Below, one piece after another: positions 1 through 5,578 of a stretch of 12,712 bases of DNA. This DNA is from an uncultured Clostridia bacterium. GTDB lineage: Bacteria > Bacillota > Clostridia > Oscillospirales > Oscillospiraceae. Under the pieces are notes generated by a model. It had not been told where the DNA came from and ran no database searches. It was given only the letters and a program-made list of their open reading frames with translations. Position numbers and translations under genes: made by a program. Within the stretch, counting starts at the first letter, position 1. Every line of letters begins with the position of its first letter. The stretch is from the NCBI GenBank assembly GCA_947177115.1, contig CAMWTG010000051.1:1-12712 (forward strand). Reading direction: 5' to 3'.

Positions 1-309
1 TCCCGGCCCCGCGCCCACCACCACCGGCGGGACCTCCGGCGGCCGGACGGCTGCGGGGAGCCGGTAGGGCGTTTCATGGACGGGGGAGACGTTCCGGTTC
101 CTGCACCGCCGCAGGACGGCGCTCTCCCCCTTCACCGAAAGGCGCAGGGTGTAGACAAACCGTACGCCCTCCCGGGCATCGATGGCCCTGCGCAGGACAC
201 GCAGGGCCGTGATCTCTCCGGGCGGTACGCGCAGGACCGCCGCCGCTTTCCGCACCAGGAGGCTCTCGTCCTCGTGTAATTCCAATTTGATCCCTTCAAT
301 TTGCAGCAT
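1..309 (-). CDS. FAD-dependent dehydrogenase, COG2509 type (N-terminal part only)
   Basis: Only the first 103 codons are in the window; the gene continues past the left edge. The visible protein starts MLQIEGIKLELHEDES and has the N-terminal domain typical of COG2509 uncharacterised FAD-dependent dehydrogenases: a small basic domain with the 'RRAIDAR' segment (about residues 40-46) and an FVYTL strand. A Rossmann entry, PPVVVGAGPG, then begins at about residue 94, the start of the FAD-binding GxGxxG loop. Its start ATG (307-309) has the ribosome site GGAGAGGA about 8 bases upstream. It overlaps the end of rsmA by 14 bases, so the two are probably translated from one message. Known of the family: flavoprotein oxidoreductases of unsettled substrate. 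The catalytic part is not visible, so no reaction can be assigned. Confidence 0.8.
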   Translation of the reverse strand, partial: MLQIEGIKLELHEDESLLVRKAAAVLRVPPGEITALRVLRRAIDAREGVRFVYTLRLSVKGESAVLRRCRNRNVSPVHETPYRLPAAVRPPEVPPVVVGAGPG

Positions 310-1195
310 CTTTCCCATCCTCTCCGGACCGCCGGACCGCTTCATACAGGCTGTCCGCCAGCAGAGCGAATTCCTCCAGTCCCAGCGCCTCCCCCCGCAC
401 GGTGGGGGACAGTCCGCACCGGGCGATGGCCGCGGCCACGCCTTCCTTCCCCAGCCGGGAGCCGAAGACCGTGCACAGGGAGTTGCACAGCGTCTTTCTC
501 CGCAGGGCGAAGGCCCCCTTCACCGTCCGGAAGAAGAACGCCTCTCCGCAGGCGGCGGATACCGCCGGCTCCCGCCGCACCCGGCAGCGGATCACGGAGG
601 AGGTCACCTTCGGCGCGGGCAGGAAACAGGCCGGCGGCACATCAAACAAAATCTCCGGCTGGGTGTGGTACTGCATGTATACCGACAGGGCCCCGTAATC
701 CCCCGTCCCCGGCCGCGCCGCCAGACGCAGGGCCACCTCCCGCTGGACCATCACCGTAATGGCTTCGAACCGCTTCGCCTCCACCAGCGCCCCCAGGATG
801 GGCGAGGCCACGTTATAGGGCAGGTTGGCGCAGACCAGCGGCGTCAGCCCCTGAAAGTGTTCATCCACCAGCCGGGGGATGTCCAGCTTCAGGATGTCTC
901 CGGGGATCAGCGTGAAATTCTCCGCCCCGGCCATGGTCTCCGCCAGCACTGGCGGCAAGGCGGGGTCCAGCTCCACGGACACCACCTTGGCGGCCTGTCT
1001 GCACAGCTCACGGGTCAGACAGCCGATGCCGGGGCCGATCTCCAGCACGCCGCAGGTCCCGTCCCCGCCGCCGGCGGCGGCGATGTCCCGGGGCACCCAG
1101 CCGGCAATGAGAAAATTCTGTCCCATGGATTTGGAAAAGCGGAAGCCGTGACGGCCCAGCAGGGCCTTGACTTCCTGTATATTACAAAGATCCAT
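296..1195 (-). CDS. rsmA: 16S rRNA (adenine(1518)-N(6)/adenine(1519)-N(6))-dimethyltransferase RsmA/KsgA
   Basis: This 299-residue enzyme of the KsgA/Dim1 family uses S-adenosylmethionine to dimethylate two adjacent adenines in the 3' terminal hairpin of 16S rRNA, a late 30S assembly step. Visible motifs are GQNFL (residues 25-29), the SAM-binding motif I VLEIGPGIGCLT (50-61), the acidic VELD at the end of strand 2 (74-77), a PGD (98-100), and the catalytic NLPY tetrad (124-127). The helical C-terminal domain carries the usual 'RRKTLCNSL' basic patch (232-240). The length is slightly above the usual 270-290. The ATG at 1193-1195 was chosen because GAGGGGGA lies just upstream. A longer reading in the same frame would run through the divergent permease gene and its promoter. 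It is followed, with overlap, by the COG2509 gene. Loss of this family often gives kasugamycin resistance (established knowledge). Confidence 0.96.
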   Translation of the reverse strand: MDLCNIQEVKALLGRHGFRFSKSMGQNFLIAGWVPRDIAAAGGGDGTCGVLEIGPGIGCLTRELCRQAAKVVSVELDPALPPVLAETMAGAENFTLIPGDILKLDIPRLVDEHFQGLTPLVCANLPYNVASPILGALVEAKRFEAITVMVQREVALRLAARPGTGDYGALSVYMQYHTQPEILFDVPPACFLPAPKVTSSVIRCRVRREPAVSAACGEAFFFRTVKGAFALRRKTLCNSLCTVFGSRLGKEGVAAAIARCGLSPTVRGEALGLEEFALLADSLYEAVRRSGEDGKDAAN

Positions 1196-1225
1196 ACTCT
1201 GTTTCCCCCTCGATCTATGTCTTAT

Positions 1226-1246
1226 TTCCGAATGAAAAATTCGGAA
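1226..1246. promoter_or_regulatory. Inverted repeat in the rsmA/permease divergent gap
   Basis: A perfect 8-bp inverted repeat, TTCCGAAT and ATTCGGAA, with a 5-base GAAAA spacer. It lies in the 5' leader of rsmA, about 30 bases before its start. It may be an operator or a small leader hairpin. It lacks the GC-rich stem and T-run of a terminator. On the minus strand a TACTAT (1250-1255) sits just beside it, but I find no convincing -35 for it. Confidence 0.4.
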
Positions 1247-1277
1247 GTAATAGTACGGTGGATTTGCTGATTTGGAT

Positions 1278-1306
1278 TGCGCTTTCCCCTGCCGCTGTGA
1301 TATAAT
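1278..1306 (+). promoter_or_regulatory. Promoter of the TSUP permease (extended -10)
   Basis: TATAAT at 1301-1306 is preceded by TG one base upstream (TGATATAAT, 1298-1306), an extended -10. TTGCGC at 1278-1283 is a weak -35, with a 17-bp spacer. The expected start of transcription is near 1313, about 27 bases before the permease ATG, with GGGAGGA (1323-1329) as ribosome site. Confidence 0.75.
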
Positions 1307-1339
1307 CCTAGCCAGAAAACAGCGGGAGGAAAATATATT

Positions 1340-2116
1340 ATGCCGGAACTTGTAAAAATGCTGCTGATCGTCTGCCCCTTGATCTTTCTGGGCGGCTTTG
1401 TGGACAGCGTGGCCGGAGGCGGGGGACTGATCACCCTGCCGGCCTATATGATGGCGGGGGTGCCCGTCCATTTCGCCGCCGGGACCAATAAGGTGGTCAA
1501 CGCCTGCGGCACCGCCACCGCGTCATTCAAGTTCTTCCGCAGCGGGAGGATCCGGGTCCACGCGGCCCTCTGCGCCGCCCTGGGGGCCCTGGCGGGCGGG
1601 TACATCGGCGCGGAGATCGCCAAGCTGCTCAGCGAGGAGCTGCTGAAGGGATTGATGCTGGTCGCGCTGCCGGTGGTGGCGGTGTTTCTGGTGGTCAAGA
1701 AGGATTTCGGCCAGGAGACAGGGGAGATACCCTATACCCGGCCGGTGGAGATGGGCGTCAGCCTGGGCATCGGCCTGCTCATCGGCTGCTATGACGGCAT
1801 GGTGGGCCCCGGCACCGGCACGTTTATGATCATGGCCTTTACCGCTGTTTTGCATATGGACATGGTGACCGCCTCCGGCTGCTCCAAGGTGGGCAATCTG
1901 GCCTCCAATATCGCGGCGGCGGTGTCCTTCATCCTCGGCGGGACGGTGATGTGGGCGCTGGTGGTCCCTGCGGCGGTATGCAACATGCTGGGCAATTACT
2001 GCGGGGCCCGGTACGCCATCCGCGGCGGCGGGAAGCGGATCAAGGGCATGATCTTCGTGGTCCTGGGGATGCTGTTCGTGAAAATGCTGGTGGAATTCCT
2101 GGCGGGGAGGGTGTGA
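1340..2116 (+). CDS. TSUP family (TauE/SafE) membrane permease
   Basis: A 258-residue polytopic membrane protein of the TSUP (DUF81, TauE/SafE) family, anion permeases whose studied members export or take up sulfite, sulfoacetate, taurine-derived or other organosulfur anions. The family signature appears twice, as expected from its internal duplication: GFVDSVAGGGGLITLP with a following GTN (residues 19-34 and 48-50), and YDGMVGPGTGTF followed by ASGCSKVGNLASN (151-162 and 178-190). Long hydrophobic stretches fill the rest, for about seven or eight membrane segments, and the length is usual for the family. The ATG at 1340 follows GGGAGGA at a spacing of 10. The gene stands alone, divergent from rsmA and convergent with the DUF3786 gene 19 bases away, with no obvious terminator between. 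The substrate cannot be told from the sequence, and no neighbour is a sulfur-pathway gene. Confidence 0.9.
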   Translation: MPELVKMLLIVCPLIFLGGFVDSVAGGGGLITLPAYMMAGVPVHFAAGTNKVVNACGTATASFKFFRSGRIRVHAALCAALGALAGGYIGAEIAKLLSEELLKGLMLVALPVVAVFLVVKKDFGQETGEIPYTRPVEMGVSLGIGLLIGCYDGMVGPGTGTFMIMAFTAVLHMDMVTASGCSKVGNLASNIAAAVSFILGGTVMWALVVPAAVCNMLGNYCGARYAIRGGGKRIKGMIFVVLGMLFVKMLVEFLAGRV

Positions 2117-2135
2117 GCATACGCCCCCTGTTCGG

Positions 2136-2768
2136 TCAGAACGCCTTGCCTCCAAGCGGCAGCCCGGCGGCGTCCGCCAATTGGCGGATGCCCTCGGAGG
2201 CGATGGTGACGATGCTCTCCACGTGGATGAAGTCCACGGCGCTCTCGTCAAAGAGCAGATTGGCCTGGGCCGCGAACTCATCGTCTCCGTCCCAGAAGTA
2301 CAGCCGCATGGGGATGCAGGCAAAGGCCGGCAGCTGATAGCCGTTGGCGCCCAGTCCCACGCCCCGCAGCTTCTCCGCCGCTCCGGGCAGCAGGTCCTCA
2401 TGACCGGAGAAGGTCTCCGCCAGGGGCTGGACGATGCCCCTCTGAAAGGCGGCGGCGAAAGGGGAGGCGTGGCGCAGGTCCCGGAAGGGCAGCCAATTGC
2501 CCGTCAGCCGGGTCCCCGGCACGCAGTAGTGGAACAGGGTGTAAATGTTCATGGTCTCATTATAATTGACCGCCCCATCGTCCGTCAGGCAGCGGATCAC
2601 CCCATCGGTCCGGCCCACCGCAAACTGCTTTCCGAAGTGCCAGAGCCGCAGCTGATCCCCCGCCGCCTCCAGCTCCGGCAGTTTCCGGCACAGCGCCTCC
2701 TGATCCATGGCGAGGAACCGCTGCCGCCACTGTTCGCGCTGTACGGCATAGTTGGATACCTTTTCCAT
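2136..2768 (-). CDS. DUF3786 domain-containing protein
   Basis: A 210-residue soluble protein with no signal peptide or membrane segment. The pattern matches DUF3786, a family found mainly in anaerobes and of unknown function: a central WLPFRDLRHASPF block (residues 92-104), a gap rich in Gly, then WDGDDEFAA (159-167), LLFDESAVDFIHVES (171-185) and a closing helix. Cys residues at 27, 60, 82 and 151 are not arranged as a classical iron-sulfur motif. The ATG at 2766-2768 has GAGGGGGA about 6 bases upstream. It is transcribed away from the PLP lyase gene and shares the 281-bp upstream gap with it, so the two might be jointly controlled (inference). Function not assigned. The family call is from recognised conserved blocks, not from a search. 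Confidence 0.78.
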   Translation of the reverse strand: MEKVSNYAVQREQWRQRFLAMDQEALCRKLPELEAAGDQLRLWHFGKQFAVGRTDGVIRCLTDDGAVNYNETMNIYTLFHYCVPGTRLTGNWLPFRDLRHASPFAAAFQRGIVQPLAETFSGHEDLLPGAAEKLRGVGLGANGYQLPAFACIPMRLYFWDGDDEFAAQANLLFDESAVDFIHVESIVTIASEGIRQLADAAGLPLGGKAF

Positions 2769-2938
2769 CCTGTCTCCCCCTCAACAACGTTTTTTTCTAT
2801 CACTAACTTGACACGAAACCGGGAAAAAGTCAAGACCGGTCCGGAAGAAATTCGAAAAATGTCCAGAAATCACGCCTGCTTTGGTGAATACCACCGAGAA
2901 ATTCCGCGAAATGACGCGGATGCTGGCTATTCTGGATA

Positions 2939-2967
2939 TTTACTTTTTGTATTCAAAGTGTTAAAGT
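2939..2967 (+). promoter_or_regulatory. Candidate promoter of the PLP lyase gene
   Basis: TTTACT (2939-2944) and TAAAGT (2962-2967), each matching four of six consensus bases, are separated by 17 bp in the most AT-rich part of the gap. This would put transcription start near 2974 and give a leader of about 75 bases that includes the GGCGG/CCGCC hairpin and the direct repeats. An alternative is TTGTAT (2947) with AATGAT (2971). The match is only moderate. Confidence 0.35.
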
Positions 2968-3004
2968 ATCAATGATAGAGTGGCGGTATGCCCGCCGCTG
3001 CTGC

Positions 3005-3025
3005 AAAATGCATGGAAAATGCATG
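3005..3025 (+). repeat. Tandem AAAATGCATG repeats before the PLP lyase
   Basis: AAAATGCATG occurs at 3005-3014 and again at 3016-3025, a period of 11 bases or about one helical turn. Each copy contains the palindrome ATGCAT. The pair ends 8 bases before the ribosome site (GAGGAG, 3034-3039) of the lyase gene. A regulator binding one face of the DNA, or an RNA element near the ribosome site, are both possible. Confidence 0.45.
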
Positions 3026-3049
3026 AAATGATAGAGGAGATTGCGAGAA

Positions 3050-4498
3050 ATGCCACAGATTACCTTTTACAAACATGACCCCATTCCTCTGGAGATGCAC
3101 AAGGTGCGCATCGTCCAGAAGCTGACGCTGCTGCCTACCGATGAGAGGCTGCAAAAGATCAAGGACTCCGGCTATAACACCTTCCAGCTCCACAACAGCG
3201 ACATCTTCCTGGATATGCTGACCGACTCCGGCGTCAATGCCATGAGCGACAACATGGAGTCCGCCATGCTCCGGGCCGATGATGCCTACGCCGGCAGTGA
3301 GAGCTACTTCCGGATGCAGCGGAAGCTGGAGGAGATCTTCGGCATCCCCTATTGCCTGCCCGCCCACCAGGGACGCGCCTGTGAGAACATTCTGGCCACC
3401 CGGTTCGTCAAACCCGGCAACTGCGTCATCATGAACTACCACTTCACCACCGCCAAGGCCCACATCACCCGGGTGGGCGGCCGCGTGGAGGAGCTGGTGA
3501 AGGACGAGGGCCTGGTCAGCAAGAGCAGCCTGCCCTTCAAGGGCAACATCGACCTGGAGAAGCTGGAGGCGTGCATCCTGAAGGAGACGCCGGAGAACAT
3601 CCCCTTCGTCCGCCTGGAGGCGGGCACTAACCTCATTGGCGGCCAGCCCATCTCCTACGAGAACATGAAGGCGGCCACAGCCATCTGCAAGAAATACGGC
3701 ATCCTCGCCGTGCTGGACGCCTCCCTGCTCCAGGACAACCTGTACTTTATGAAGACCCGGGAAGAGGGCATGAAGGACAAGACCGTCCGGGAGATCACCC
3801 GGATGGTGGCGGATCTCTTCGACATCATCTACTTCTCCGCCCGGAAGTTCGGCTTTGCCCGGGGCGGCGTGATCCTGGTCCGGGACCGGGAGCTGTACTA
3901 CTCCATGGAGGACCTGATCCCCATGTTCGAGGGGTTCCTCACCTACGGCGGCATGTCCGTCCGGGAGATCGAGGCCATGACCGTGGGCTTTGACGAGAGC
4001 ATGGATATGAACATCATCTCCCAGGGCCCCCAGTTCGTGGGCTACTGCGTCAAGGCGCTGGACGATTACGGCGTCCCCGTCATCACCCCCGGCGGCGGCT
4101 TGGGCGCCCACCTGGACGCCGGCGAGTTCGTCAGCCATATTCCCCAGGAGCAGTACCCCGCCGGGGCGCTGGTCTGCGCCCTGTACATCTGCGGCGGTAT
4201 CCGGGGCATGGAGCGGGGCACCCTCTCCGAGGAGCGCAACGCCGATGGCAGCGAGCGGATGGCGTCCATGGAGCTGGTCCGTCTGGCTTTCCCCCGCCGG
4301 GTGTTCACCCTGTCCCAGACGGAGTACGTTATCGACCGCGTCAAGTGGCTGTATGACCACCGGCACCTCATCGGCGGCCTGCGGTTCGTCCACGAGCCCA
4401 AGACCCTGCGGTTCTTTACCGGCGTGCTGGAGCCCGTCAGCGACTGGCCCGACAAGCTGGCGGAGGCATACAAGGCCGACTTCGGCTGCGACCAGTAA
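3050..4498 (+). CDS. PLP-dependent beta-eliminating lyase, tyrosine phenol-lyase/tryptophanase family, atypical active site
   Basis: A 482-residue fold-type I PLP enzyme of the tryptophanase/tyrosine phenol-lyase (TPL) family; relatives split Tyr or Trp into phenol or indole plus pyruvate and ammonia. Aligned from memory to Citrobacter TPL it keeps TDSG (Thr49), DAYAGS (Tyr71), HQGR (Arg100), the HFTT equivalent of Phe123-Thr124, GTNLIGGQP (Asn185), Asp223 (Asp214), the PLP lysine in SARK (Lys266), GMERG (Met379, Arg381), VRLAFPRR (Arg404) and LRFF (Phe448). The last set favours TPL over tryptophanase, which has His at the Phe448 site. Two changes stand out: Arg217 is Leu226 and His343 is Leu351; the Asp after the PLP lysine is Phe. 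The ATG at 3050 is preferred to an in-frame TTG at 3041 because GAGGAG ends one base before that TTG. No amino-acid permease is adjacent. Family sure; substrate uncertain. Confidence 0.88.
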   Translation: MPQITFYKHDPIPLEMHKVRIVQKLTLLPTDERLQKIKDSGYNTFQLHNSDIFLDMLTDSGVNAMSDNMESAMLRADDAYAGSESYFRMQRKLEEIFGIPYCLPAHQGRACENILATRFVKPGNCVIMNYHFTTAKAHITRVGGRVEELVKDEGLVSKSSLPFKGNIDLEKLEACILKETPENIPFVRLEAGTNLIGGQPISYENMKAATAICKKYGILAVLDASLLQDNLYFMKTREEGMKDKTVREITRMVADLFDIIYFSARKFGFARGGVILVRDRELYYSMEDLIPMFEGFLTYGGMSVREIEAMTVGFDESMDMNIISQGPQFVGYCVKALDDYGVPVITPGGGLGAHLDAGEFVSHIPQEQYPAGALVCALYICGGIRGMERGTLSEERNADGSERMASMELVRLAFPRRVFTLSQTEYVIDRVKWLYDHRHLIGGLRFVHEPKTLRFFTGVLEPVSDWPDKLAEAYKADFGCDQ

Positions 4499-4517
4499 TA
4501 TTTTTGAACAGAATGAC

Positions 4518-4553
4518 GCTGCTGGAGATCGTCTGATCTTCAGCAGCATTTTT
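4518..4553 (+). terminator. Intrinsic terminator after the PLP lyase
   Basis: GCTGCTGGAGATC (4518-4530) pairs with GATCTTCAGCAGC (4535-4547) around a GTCT loop. The 13-bp stem has one G-U pair and is followed by ATTTTT. It ends 20 bases before the DUF554 start, so DUF554 is either expressed from readthrough or from a promoter overlapping this hairpin. I do not see a clear promoter in the 20 bases left. Confidence 0.9.
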
Positions 4554-4573
4554 GCGATAAGGGGGTATTTGAT

Positions 4574-5299
4574 ATGGTGGGTCTGGGGACCATCATCAAC
4601 GCGCTGGGCATTGTTCTGGGAGGGCTGGCCGGGCTTCTCTCCGGCAGGCTGATCCCCCGGCGGTGCCAGGATGCGCTGAGCACCGTCTGCGGTGTCAGCG
4701 TGCTGTTTATTGGCATTGGCGGTGCGATGGAGGAGATGCTGACGGTGGAAGGGAGCTCCGTTGCCAGCGGCAGGGGGATGCTGATCACCCTCTGCCTGGC
4801 TCTTGGCGCGCTGATCGGGGAGAGCATCAATATCGAGGGCCTCTTTGAGCGCTTCGGCGGCTGGCTGAAGGTCAAGACCGGGAACGCCAGGGACAAGGGG
4901 TTCGTGGACGGCTTCGTCACCGCATCCCTGACGGTCTGCATCGGCGCAATGGCCATCGTGGGGGCCATTCAGGACGGCCTTATGGGGGATCACTCCATTC
5001 TGGCGACCAAAGCCATTCTGGATTTTATCATCATTATGGTCATGACCTGCTCCATGGGAAAGGGCTGTATCTTTTCCGCCATTCCCGTGGCGGCGCTTCA
5101 GGGGGGCGTCACGGCGCTGGCGCAGTTCATCAAGCCGGTGATGACGGATGCCGCGCTGTCCAATCTGTCCCTGATCGGGTCCGTGCTGATCTTCTGCGTG
5201 GGCGTGAATCTGGTGTTCGGAAAGAAGGTCCGGGTGGCGAATCTGCTCCCAGCGGTGGTGCTGGCCGCAGCGGCGGCGTTTCTGCCGGTGAGCTTCTAG
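4574..5299 (+). CDS. DUF554 family membrane protein (YqgA-like)
   Basis: A 241-residue integral membrane protein of the DUF554 family, which includes E. coli YqgA and has no established function. It opens with the typical GLGTIINALGIVLGGLAG segment (about residues 3-20). Then come the 'GVSVLFIGIGGAME' helix (40-53), LGALIGESINIEG (76-88), a soluble loop, the conserved GFVTASLTVCIGAMAIVGAI block (113-132) with QDGLMGD, and three further hydrophobic helices to the C-terminus. The length is usual for the family. The ATG at 4574 has AAGGGGG (4559-4565) as ribosome site. It sits between the terminator of the PLP lyase gene and a long hairpin, so it may be a single-gene unit. A role in transport is often guessed for the family but nothing here shows a substrate. 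Confidence 0.88.
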   Translation: MVGLGTIINALGIVLGGLAGLLSGRLIPRRCQDALSTVCGVSVLFIGIGGAMEEMLTVEGSSVASGRGMLITLCLALGALIGESINIEGLFERFGGWLKVKTGNARDKGFVDGFVTASLTVCIGAMAIVGAIQDGLMGDHSILATKAILDFIIIMVMTCSMGKGCIFSAIPVAALQGGVTALAQFIKPVMTDAALSNLSLIGSVLIFCVGVNLVFGKKVRVANLLPAVVLAAAAAFLPVSF

Positions 5300-5578
5300 G
5301 ATACCATAGCTTTGCCGGTGCGTCCGCTGAAAAGGTAAGCATCGGGCGAGGGAGGCACAATGGGCCCGCAAGAGGAGCGGAAGGAATTTAGAAGCTGTAT
5401 TCATAGACGGTGCTCAATGCCTGTGAATACAGCTTCTTATTCTGCGATTGGTTGAAATTGCTATGTTCTCTTGCTATACAGATTTCAACAATATTTCATT
5501 TCGAGGTGATTTCATGGGCAGTGTAATATCAGACTTTATTCTATCTGCCCGCTCCTTTATTGCGTTCCGTGTTCCCGC
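5300..5578. other. Intergenic stretch between convergent DUF554 and pepF genes
   Basis: Two hundred seventy-nine bases, less GC-rich than the genes around it. It contains the long hairpin described separately (5390-5437), an 8-bp inverted repeat GTTGAAAT/ATTTCAAC (5451-5458 and 5482-5489) that encloses a direct repeat TTGCTAT (5458-5464 and 5471-5477), and a wide inverted pair GGGCAG/CTGCCC (5516-5521 and 5545-5550). Two very short frames with plausible ribosome sites start at 5360 (31 codons) and 5514 (35 codons, running into the pepF end). Neither shows recognisable similarity. No RNA gene was recognised. Confidence 0.5.
5390..5437. repeat. Long hairpin after DUF554 (possible bidirectional terminator or dispersed repeat)
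   Basis: AGAAGCTGTATTCA (5390-5403) is a perfect inverted match of TGAATACAGCTTCT (5424-5437). The stem can grow to 17 bp through TAG/CTG with one G-U pair, leaving a 14-base loop. On the plus strand it is followed by TATTCTG and on the minus strand by AAATTCC, so neither side has a proper T-run. Its position between convergent genes fits a terminator of low quality, or a small repeat element. Confidence 0.6.

Larger units (their letters stand above)
2769..3049. other. Divergent regulatory gap between the DUF3786 gene and the PLP lyase
   Basis: This 281-bp stretch is clearly more AT-rich than the flanking genes and holds several symmetrical elements. CTTGAC (2807-2812) and GTCAAG (2829-2834) are inverted 16 bases apart. 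TCCGCG (2903-2908) and CGCGGA (2915-2920) form a 6-bp stem around a 6-base loop. A GGCGG/CCGCC hairpin (2982-2996) and two 10-bp direct repeats (3005-3025) follow. A 38-codon frame (2859-2975) is possible but has only a weak ribosome site. No riboswitch or T-box could be recognised by eye. Confidence 0.5.

Noticed and set aside
182..1270. A 362-codon plus-strand frame antisense to rsmA
   Set aside because: The rsmA frame carries all methyltransferase motifs. The antisense protein is Gln/Arg/His/Gly-rich and without family features.
1196..1471. Extension of rsmA to an upstream start at 1471
   Set aside because: It would run through the permease start and the extended -10 promoter, and KsgA proteins begin close to the chosen Met, which has a good ribosome site.
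2117..2135. A terminator between the permease and DUF3786 genes
   Set aside because: Only a 4-bp GTTC/GAAC stem is found near the junction, with no T-run on either strand.
2969..5404. An 811-codon open frame on the minus strand, antisense to the PLP lyase and DUF554 genes
   Set aside because: It is a by-product of GC-rich codon use in the two real genes. Its protein is His/Gln/Asp-rich with no recognisable domain, and both genes on the other strand have clear families.
5360..5455. A 31-codon plus-strand frame with GGGAGG just upstream
   Set aside because: It runs through the long hairpin, the spacing to the ribosome site is short, and the peptide has no recognisable features.
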